This document shows, in pieces, positions 14,854 to 20,612 of a DNA stretch of 20,612 nt. This stretch comes from a virus. The stretch lies in IMG/VR virus record IMGVR_UViG_3300030105_001406, positions 15,981 through 36,592 of that record, one strand, 5' to 3'. The notes beneath the pieces were generated by a model. That model ran no database searches. It saw only the letters and a program-made list of their open reading frames with translations, and was not told the origin of the DNA. Numbering within the stretch: the stretch's first letter is position 1; every line of letters starts with the position of its first letter. Position numbers and translations under genes: made by a program.

Positions 14854-16443
14854 TTAACCCATACCTTTATATAGACCTAAACCACTCAATCCTGCACCTA
14901 CTGCAGTTTGAAATAATCCTGGTTGTTGCTGAAATGTACTTCTCATTTGTGTTGGAGTTACTGGTACGCCTCTTAATACTCCACCAAAATCACTAAGTTG
15001 TTGTTTAGCATAGTTCTGTTGTCGTTGAAAATCTTCATAACCTAAATCCATACTAGCTTGTGATAGAGCACGTTGTTGAGAACCAATGCCTTGTAAAGCA
15101 TTAATTCTAGAAAGAGCATCTTGTTGTTGTGCAGTTCCTATTCCTTGTAGTCCTTCAGCAGAAGCTAAGTTATAACGACTAGATAAATCATAACCACTTT
15201 GTCTAAATTTCTCTTGTGCTTGTCTTGATGCTTCATTTTGTTGTGCTGCTGTTAAACCAAGTTTAGCTGCTTGTTGTCTTGCGGCTTCACCTGCTTGATA
15301 ACCTTGTATTCCTTGTGCACCTTGCTGTTGCAAAGCTGATTGTTGTGCTCTAAATGCATCTAATCCCTGTGCACCCTGTTGCTGTAAAGCTTGTTGGTTC
15401 ATCTGGAATCCAGATTGATTAAATTTTTCACCAGCTTGTCTAGCAGCTTCTTCTTGTTGTTGAGCACTTAAACCTAAATCTGCAGCTCTTTGTCTAGCTG
15501 ACTCTCCAGCAGAATATGCAGCTTGACTGAATGATTCTTTTTGTTGTCTTGCTTGTTCGCCTTGTCCAAAAGCAGCTTGAGATAATTGTTCTTGAGTTTG
15601 TCTTGCTCCTTCACCAGCAGTAAATTTCTGTAATCCAAATTGTGCTGCACCTAATCCGCCTGCTCTTTCTCTTTCAAGTTGTTGCTGTGCTGATTCAAAT
15701 GCTGATTGACTGCCTCTTGCTTGTATATCTCCTAATTGCTGACCAAGATTACGCTCTCTTTCTGCTTGTACAATAGCTTCGCGATAACCACCTAAGCCAC
15801 CTTGAGATGTAGCAGCATCTTGTATACCTTTACCTGATATTTCAGATTGTCTTCTAGCTTCACGTTTTTCTATGTCAGTAACATTTTGTTGATACGGAGA
15901 CATAAATCTTTGTAAATTATCTTCATAATTTAACGGAGCATAGCTATCTCCCATAGAGCCTGCTTGATAGCTAGACTGTCTAGTAGTTGGGTCATAGCCA
16001 GATGTGATATCTCCAGCTTGATAACCTGCATCAAATTGCCCTGCTTGATAAGAAGGAGTAAATTGATTTGCTTGATAAGTTGGTCCTGCTTGACCAGCTT
16101 GATAAGTATCACCCATTTGTTGTGGTTGATAACCTGACTGAGCTTCTGTTGCATTGTATTCACCACCAATAGTACCTTGTTGGTTAAATCTATTTTGTGC
16201 ATCTGTATAAGCTTGAGGAGTACCAGAGGTAGCAAAACCTCTAGTCATTGCTTGTGAGGTCATTTCATCAGGAGAGAAATAAGCTAATCTTTGACCACCA
16301 TATGGGTCATAGCCTTGAAGACTTTCTGCTTCACCTCTTTGTAGCAGTCGCTTAAAATACGGCTCTACATAATCTGGTAAATCAGTATTAGTTACAGTTG
16401 TTTCTGTTGGTGCGGAGCTACCGCCTCCTTTATAATATCTCAT
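14854..16443 (-). CDS. Glutamine-rich repetitive virion protein, 529 aa
   Basis: This is a low-complexity structural protein. Residues 1-60 form a short unique N-terminus (YYKGGGSSAPTETTVTN; DLPDYVEPYFKRLLQRGE). Residues 105-170 hold short YQAG repeats. Residues 190-480 are a long helical, Gln/Ala/Arg-rich coiled-coil-like stretch in which a 33-residue unit (314-346 and 386-418, sharing LGLSAQQ/LGLTAAQQ and EKFNQSG/EKFRQSG) is duplicated. The C-terminus (480-529) is a different, glycine-containing segment with FQTAVGAGLSGLGLYKG. AAGGA lies nine bases before the ATG, which overlaps the preceding stop (ATGA). A fibrous tail or internal virion component is likely; no enzyme motif is visible. Confidence 0.65.
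   Translation of the reverse strand: MRYYKGGGSSAPTETTVTNTDLPDYVEPYFKRLLQRGEAESLQGYDPYGGQRLAYFSPDEMTSQAMTRGFATSGTPQAYTDAQNRFNQQGTIGGEYNATEAQSGYQPQQMGDTYQAGQAGPTYQANQFTPSYQAGQFDAGYQAGDITSGYDPTTRQSSYQAGSMGDSYAPLNYEDNLQRFMSPYQQNVTDIEKREARRQSEISGKGIQDAATSQGGLGGYREAIVQAERERNLGQQLGDIQARGSQSAFESAQQQLERERAGGLGAAQFGLQKFTAGEGARQTQEQLSQAAFGQGEQARQQKESFSQAAYSAGESARQRAADLGLSAQQQEEAARQAGEKFNQSGFQMNQQALQQQGAQGLDAFRAQQSALQQQGAQGIQGYQAGEAARQQAAKLGLTAAQQNEASRQAQEKFRQSGYDLSSRYNLASAEGLQGIGTAQQQDALSRINALQGIGSQQRALSQASMDLGYEDFQRQQNYAKQQLSDFGGVLRGVPVTPTQMRSTFQQQPGLFQTAVGAGLSGLGLYKGMG
15190..15288 (-). repeat. Copy 2 of a 33-residue duplication in the Q-rich virion gene
   Basis: This encodes residues 386-418 (start EAARQQAAKLGL, end EKFRQSGY). 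It matches residues 314-346 at most positions, so the gene has an imperfect 99-base duplication about 216 bases apart. Confidence 0.6.
15406..15504 (-). repeat. Copy 1 of a 33-residue duplication in the Q-rich virion gene
   Basis: This encodes residues 314-346 (start ESARQRAADLGL, end EKFNQSGF), the upstream copy of the duplicated unit. Confidence 0.6.
15934..16131 (-). repeat. Short YQAG protein repeats
   Basis: Residues 105-170 contain at least five copies of a TYQAGQ/SYQAGQ/GYQAGD-like unit with variable linkers; on the plus strand the shared core reads CTGCTTGATAA or a close variant. The repeats look like a locally expanded, probably flexible segment. Confidence 0.6.
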
Positions 16444-16922
16444 TCTTCTGCATCCTTAAAATTATATTCATAAAAAGTAGCTGGTTTTGTCCAACCTTTT
16501 TTATTTTTTACCCAATTCCATTGTCCATGTCTACCCATTCCTTCTATGCCATCACATCCAGTTTCTTTAGCAAACTTCTTAATTACATCTATTCCTATTT
16601 CTACCCAGTTCTGCATATTGCTTCCAGAAGTATGTTCAAGATTAAGCATTTTTTTTCCTGTAGGATAAGTATTAAACATAGTTATCAAAACACCAGAAAT
16701 ATCTAAATTGTCTTTGTCAAATATAATCCATAAATGACATTTGTTATTTAAACAATCGTAAAAAATATCTTCTACTCTTATTCTATTACCTGAACGGCTA
16801 GCAGATTTTTTTAAATATTTTTCACAATCATCCCATACTAAAGATAATTTATCAGAAGTTACTAAAGATAAACTATATTCTTCTGTTTTAGTTTCTGTTG
16901 GCTTTATTGCTACTTCATTCAT
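16440..16922 (-). CDS. GNAT-like acyltransferase-fold protein (160 aa)
   Basis: The protein has the character of phage GNAT-like proteins: a helix DDCEKYLKKSASRSG (31-45), then EDIFYDCLNNKCHLWIIFDK (51-70), then ISGVLITMFNTYP (75-87), LNLEHTSG (93-100), and IDVIKKFAKETGCDGIEGMGR (111-131) with HGQWNWVKNKKGW. The CoA-binding R/QxxGxG/A loop is not clear, so activity is uncertain; many virus-encoded copies may be structural. Its start overlaps the stop of the LysM virion gene and its stop overlaps the start of the Q-rich virion gene (both ATGA), so it is co-translated in the virion operon. That placement suggests modification of, or binding to, a virion protein. Confidence 0.65.
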   Translation of the reverse strand: MNEVAIKPTETKTEEYSLSLVTSDKLSLVWDDCEKYLKKSASRSGNRIRVEDIFYDCLNNKCHLWIIFDKDNLDISGVLITMFNTYPTGKKMLNLEHTSGSNMQNWVEIGIDVIKKFAKETGCDGIEGMGRHGQWNWVKNKKGWTKPATFYEYNFKDAEE

Positions 16923-19900
16923 CTTGGTAACATCCCTCCAGCATTAGCAAGCTTAGGTGCTTGTTTAGTAGTTCCTGTTTTTTCGTTACGAACTCTATCC
17001 ATCATGTCATAAAGTTCTTTAGAGCCAGCATCTGAACTACCATCTCCTAGCATTGATACTACATCGGCTGGAACAATAAACTCATCTTGTGATACAGCTA
17101 TTCTTTCTTGATTGCCAATACGACCAAATAAGTCATCATCCATTCCGCCATTACCATCACCTTGTATTTGTCCTTCTGTTTGTGCATTAGGAACTAGGCT
17201 TTCTAATATTTGTTGTCTTAATTGCATAAATGCTTCATTACCATATTTTTGTATAAAGGCATTAAGAGCTTCATTATTATCAGACTGACCTAGAATAAAT
17301 TGAGTTACTTCAGTAATAAGAGGGTCAGTTTGACCGCCTTCTTGATAACCCATTGTATCTACAACTTGCGGTGCAACTCTTTGTAAAGCTTCTAAACCTT
17401 TATTAGGAAGTGTATCTCCACCTTCTGCTCTACGATTTGGTCTAGATATACGCGATGGACCTTCTCTGTCTATTCTTCTTACTGGCTCAGAAACAGGCAT
17501 TGGTGCAGGAGTAGGTTCAAGCATTAATTGCTGTATTACTTCTGGTGGTAACTGCTGTATTTCTGGTGGCAATTGTTGCAGAATTTCTGGAGTTAATTGT
17601 GGCATTATTGGCTGTGGAACAGGAGGAGCTACAGGCATTGGCTGTTGTACAGGTAATGGCATTGGTTGTTGCATTATAGGTTGAGGCATAAATCCGCCAC
17701 TAATTATATCTTTTTCATTAATTCCAGATATAGGCTGAGGAATAGATACTGGAGTAGTTACAGGCATAGGCTTAGGTCTTTCTCGTGGCGGTTCTGGCAT
17801 AAACCCATCTGGTCTTCCTTTTGTAGGTAATTGTGCTATTGATGGAGGCATAATAGGTCTACCCATTCCTGGTCTTCCTGATTCATCAAATTCAAATGGA
17901 GGATTAAAAGGTACTGGATTCTCATTAATCATAGGAGGTATAACTGGTTCTGGTCCAAACTTATCTCTCATATCATCAACTTGTTCTGGAGAAAATGTAT
18001 TATCAAAGTCTGTAACATTAGGTAATCCATTATTAAAAAATCCTGGATTTTCTATTGGAGGTACGCCTGAACCTGGGATTCCTGCACCTGGATTAAAACC
18101 TGCTGAAGGTCCTGGTCTTGAAGGAGGTTGTGGGAAAGTTATTGGAGGCGGAATCATAAAGTCTTCACCTGCTCCTGTATCTATTTCTTCTCCTGTGTTT
18201 TGATTAAAATTAGAAAAATCTATACCAGTAAAATCAGGAATACCATCTGCACCTATATTACCAAAATCAATACCACCAAAATCAAAATCACCAAAATCAT
18301 ATTGATCTCCTGGGTTAATACCAATTCCTGGAGGAAATTTAATAGGTGGAAAATCAATAGGCGGATAATCTGGTGGTCCATCTGGTGGTCCATCTGGTGG
18401 TCCATCTGGTGGTGGTGTAATTGGTGGTCCATCTATCGGTGGTGTTACTGGTGGTGGTGGTGCAGCATTAGTAAACTGCAATCCTTGTGGTGCTTGTCCT
18501 GTAAAAGCTGCGTATGGGTCAATAGAAGTTTGTGGTGCAATAGATGCTTGCATACCTCCGTAACCTCCTTTAGAGCCTTCATAAGTATCAATACCTGTTG
18601 GCGGTCCACCTCTAGTTAAATTACTAGCAGGAGCACTTACAGTTGCTGGATTAAAATACATTGTTTCTGGTGCAAAACCAGCCATAAAGTCTGGATTGAC
18701 TTGATAAGCTGCTCTATCAGGTGCATATATCTGTGGAAGTTCTCCACCTGTATAATTTCCACCTCCTCCAAAGAAGCCATCGTCTATACCAAATCTTTCT
18801 CCCATTCCTCCTCCTTCACGATAACCTGTTATACCACCTGCTGCAGAGTAAAGAATTGGCTCTGGTGCATTTCTATACATTTCTTCTCTATCTTTATTAT
18901 ATCTGTCTAGTCTATCTGCTTCTTGTTGAGCGAATAGTTCTTGTGAATCCATAATAGCTGTACCGCCCATGCCTATTCCTGCTGGAATATAAGCACCAGG
19001 TTGGCTTAAACCTTGAGCTAAATTACCAAATCCTGAGCCAAGTTGATTACCTGCTGCATCAGCACCAGCACCTACAAAAGTATTAGCATTTACTGCTTGT
19101 CCAAACCCTTGTTCTGCTAATGGATTTATAACATTAGAACCAACCATATTATTTCCAAATGCAGATTGTAAATTCTGTATTCCTGTAGAAGATGCTGCAG
19201 TTTTTGCTGCTTCTGCACCTGCTTGTTGTGTTGCTTGATTAATTGCATTAATGCCAGCTTCAGTTCCCATTTCTCCTGCTGTCGTTACTGCGGATGTTGC
19301 TACATCAGTACCTGCTGCTGCTCCTGCTGCTCCTGCTGCTCCTTGTAAAGCAGAACCTATTCCATAACCAGTTAAACCAGCTAACATACCTTTTTTAAGG
19401 TCTCCTGTTACTAATGTTGTTGCTGCTGCTGAACCTAAAGCTCCTGCTGCTAAAGAAGATAAACCAGCACCTGCTACACCTGCTCCACCTAATCCTGTTA
19501 ATAATGCACTACCACCTAATGATCCAAGTAGTGGTGCTAAGAAAGGTAAGAAAGCTTCAGGCTGTCCTGTTTCTGGATTTACAGTTATAGGCATTGCTTG
19601 TGCCAGTCCTTTAACTTCTGCAGGATTAACATGAAGTAGCATGGAATCGCCATAACGACCTTGATTTGCTACATTTTGTGTTTGTTCTTTTATGTTCATA
19701 TTTGTGTTTCCACCTTTATTAAAATTGTATCTTGTTTGTCCGCCTTGTGCTGTAAGATTTATGTTACTTTTTCCGCCTTGTCCTGTTCCTTCTTGCGGTC
19801 CGTAATAACCCATAAAATTTCTTAGTTGTGCGTATGGGTTAAAACCAGCATCATCAATACTTCCAAAATATTGTTTTACTTTTTTTAATCCTGTTGCTTC

Positions 19901-20503
19901 TGTTTGAGGTTTAAAATCAAAAGTATCTACAACACGATAACCACCACCTTCTTGGGGAATAGCTGTAGCCTGTCCTAAAAATGTTTTTAAATTGTAATTA
20001 GGATTTTGTATTTTACTTGCTAAATCTCCTACAGACATATCACTTGTTCTATCAACATCTGCATATTGGCTGCCTTCAGATGTTGTTGCATAATCTTTAT
20101 ATTCAATAAGATTAGGGTCTAGTCCTTGTGCTTTTTTTTCTGCAATTCTTTCTGCTGTTTGACTACGAGCAATAACCTCTTTAAGTGTTTTTTTTTCTTC
20201 TGTTGATAAATCTTCTTCTGTTCTATCTTGATTAGGATTTAAAAATTGTCTTACATTAATTGGTAATATAGGTTCTCTTTTTTTTGTTTTTTTCTTTGGT
20301 TTAGTTCTTTTTTTTTCTTGAGGTTTAACTCTTTCAACACTAGATGGTTTCTTTTTCTTTGGTTGAGGAATGATTAAACTTGCACCAGCTTGTATTTTAT
20401 TAACATCTTTTATTTTATTAGCTGCAGCTAAATCCTTTACAGATATACCTAGTTTTTTAGATATTGCACTAAGAGTATCGCCTTTTTTAATTTTATATTG
20501 CAT
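16919..20503 (-). CDS. Large virion protein with N-terminal LysM domain and proline-rich repeats (1194 aa)
   Basis: Residues 2-46 form a LysM peptidoglycan-binding domain (YKIKKGDTLSAISKKLGI, then NKIQAGASLIIP). A lysine-rich linker (49-77) follows. Residues 281-320 contain the conserved block RYGDSMLLHVNPAEV and ITVNPETGQPEAFLPFL. Residues 320-430 are hydrophobic and Gly/Ala-rich. GGITGYREGG is at 556-565. A proline-rich segment (682-730) holds four DGPP units plus PPITPPP; two further Pro/Met/Gln-rich stretches lie near 860-1005. The C-terminal 1105-1183 region (EGQIQGDGNGG, then EFIVPADVVSMLGDGSSDAG) matches a widespread marine phage virion C-terminus. ATG 20503 is preceded by AGAGGA. It likely docks the virion on cell-wall peptidoglycan or forms part of the tail. 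Confidence 0.7.
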   Translation of the reverse strand: MQYKIKKGDTLSAISKKLGISVKDLAAANKIKDVNKIQAGASLIIPQPKKKKPSSVERVKPQEKKRTKPKKKTKKREPILPINVRQFLNPNQDRTEEDLSTEEKKTLKEVIARSQTAERIAEKKAQGLDPNLIEYKDYATTSEGSQYADVDRTSDMSVGDLASKIQNPNYNLKTFLGQATAIPQEGGGYRVVDTFDFKPQTEATGLKKVKQYFGSIDDAGFNPYAQLRNFMGYYGPQEGTGQGGKSNINLTAQGGQTRYNFNKGGNTNMNIKEQTQNVANQGRYGDSMLLHVNPAEVKGLAQAMPITVNPETGQPEAFLPFLAPLLGSLGGSALLTGLGGAGVAGAGLSSLAAGALGSAAATTLVTGDLKKGMLAGLTGYGIGSALQGAAGAAGAAAGTDVATSAVTTAGEMGTEAGINAINQATQQAGAEAAKTAASSTGIQNLQSAFGNNMVGSNVINPLAEQGFGQAVNANTFVGAGADAAGNQLGSGFGNLAQGLSQPGAYIPAGIGMGGTAIMDSQELFAQQEADRLDRYNKDREEMYRNAPEPILYSAAGGITGYREGGGMGERFGIDDGFFGGGGNYTGGELPQIYAPDRAAYQVNPDFMAGFAPETMYFNPATVSAPASNLTRGGPPTGIDTYEGSKGGYGGMQASIAPQTSIDPYAAFTGQAPQGLQFTNAAPPPPVTPPIDGPPITPPPDGPPDGPPDGPPDYPPIDFPPIKFPPGIGINPGDQYDFGDFDFGGIDFGNIGADGIPDFTGIDFSNFNQNTGEEIDTGAGEDFMIPPPITFPQPPSRPGPSAGFNPGAGIPGSGVPPIENPGFFNNGLPNVTDFDNTFSPEQVDDMRDKFGPEPVIPPMINENPVPFNPPFEFDESGRPGMGRPIMPPSIAQLPTKGRPDGFMPEPPRERPKPMPVTTPVSIPQPISGINEKDIISGGFMPQPIMQQPMPLPVQQPMPVAPPVPQPIMPQLTPEILQQLPPEIQQLPPEVIQQLMLEPTPAPMPVSEPVRRIDREGPSRISRPNRRAEGGDTLPNKGLEALQRVAPQVVDTMGYQEGGQTDPLITEVTQFILGQSDNNEALNAFIQKYGNEAFMQLRQQILESLVPNAQTEGQIQGDGNGGMDDDLFGRIGNQERIAVSQDEFIVPADVVSMLGDGSSDAGSKELYDMMDRVRNEKTGTTKQAPKLANAGGMLPR
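18371..18406 (-). repeat. Perfect 12-base tandem repeat, three copies
   Basis: TGGTGGTCCATC is repeated three times exactly on the plus strand, followed by a TGGTGG half unit. On the coding strand it encodes tandem DGPP units within the proline-rich segment of the LysM virion protein. Confidence 0.8.
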
Positions 20504-20612
20504 TATCTATCCTCTTTGGTTTCGCATCCAAACATGTTAAAACTCATGTCAACCGCACTCGTATAAACTTTTATAACATCTGTTTGATTTAATGTTATAC
20601 CAATTACCAAAG
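20503..20612 (-). CDS. C-terminal end of an upstream leftward gene (partial)
   Basis: The frame is open from the right edge of the window to TAA at 20505-20503, which shares a base with the ATG of the LysM virion gene (TAATG). The 35 visible residues include VIGITLNQTDVIKVYTSAVD and end FGCETKEDR. No family can be assigned from so little. Overlap with the next start and the shared strand suggest it is the gene before it in the virion operon. A start inside this fragment cannot be excluded. Confidence 0.5.
   Translation of the reverse strand, partial: LVIGITLNQTDVIKVYTSAVDMSFNMFGCETKEDR

Noticed and set aside
15930-16235. A 101-residue leftward ORF inside the Q-rich virion gene
   Set aside because: It lies wholly in another frame of a well-supported gene and its I/L/K-rich composition is what the out-of-frame YQAG repeats would give.
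18371-18412. CRISPR-like short direct repeats
   Set aside because: Units are 12 bases, directly tandem without spacers and in frame with a coding region, so they are a protein repeat.
18128-18619. A 163-residue rightward ORF with many Trp and Ile residues
   Set aside because: It is the antisense of the proline-rich region of the LysM virion gene; the Trp runs come from reversed CCA/TGG codons.
1-20612. tRNA genes, integrase or attachment sites
   Set aside because: I saw no cloverleaf-like sequence, no tyrosine or serine recombinase motifs and no direct repeat that could be an att core, though short or unusual ones could be missed by eye.

Overview
The window is a segment of a tailed double-stranded DNA phage with low GC. 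It shows tightly packed overlapping genes, a replication and recombination module, and a set of very large virion genes. The giant last virion gene (LPD38-type C-terminus, metallopeptidase-like domains), the GGITGY and VPADVV-type virion proteins and the A/T-rich codon use resemble what I know of uncultured marine, pelagiphage or HMO-2011-like podoviruses. That placement is inference. No terminase, portal, capsid, DNA or RNA polymerase, integrase, lysis gene, tRNA or CRISPR is visible.

Layout. (1) Bases 1-1136 are leftward: a small conserved gene followed by a DNA primase/helicase gene that runs off the left edge. A striking TACTTA/TAAGTA inverted-repeat cluster lies between them. (2) Bases 1137-1217 form a divergent control region with a TTGCA dyad. 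(3) Bases 1218-6115 are rightward: a dense early operon with a 19-codon leader ORF, a RecB/Cas4-fold exonuclease, a Sak3-like (DUF1071) annealing protein, an SSB-like protein with the acidic DDDIPF tail, a run of small unknown proteins (two shorter than 50 residues), a Ref-type HNH nuclease, a RusA-type resolvase with its own promoter, and a conserved unknown gene. (4) Bases 6071-20612 are leftward: a virion operon. In transcription order it holds the end of an unknown gene, a LysM-proline-rich virion protein, a GNAT-like protein, a Q-rich repeat protein, a 471-residue virion protein and a 2451-residue internal virion protein. The two modules converge, and their last genes overlap tail to tail by 45 bases.

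How they work together. The exonuclease and annealing protein form a phage recombination pair, with the SSB-like protein, Ref-like nuclease and RusA-like resolvase completing a recombination and branch-processing kit next to the primase/helicase. The leftward block probably encodes tail and ejection proteins: a LysM domain for contact with peptidoglycan, and the giant protein for transfer of DNA through the envelope.

Points most worth a second look: the giant protein carries an intact HEAIH zincin site plus a second, apparently dead copy of the fold; the rusA promoter has a symmetric dyad inside its -35/-10 spacer and a ribosome-site hairpin; the primase leader is built of repeated TACTTA/TAAGTA half-sites; and the LysM domain is fused to a proline-rich virion protein. 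No stretch longer than 300 bases lacks a gene.
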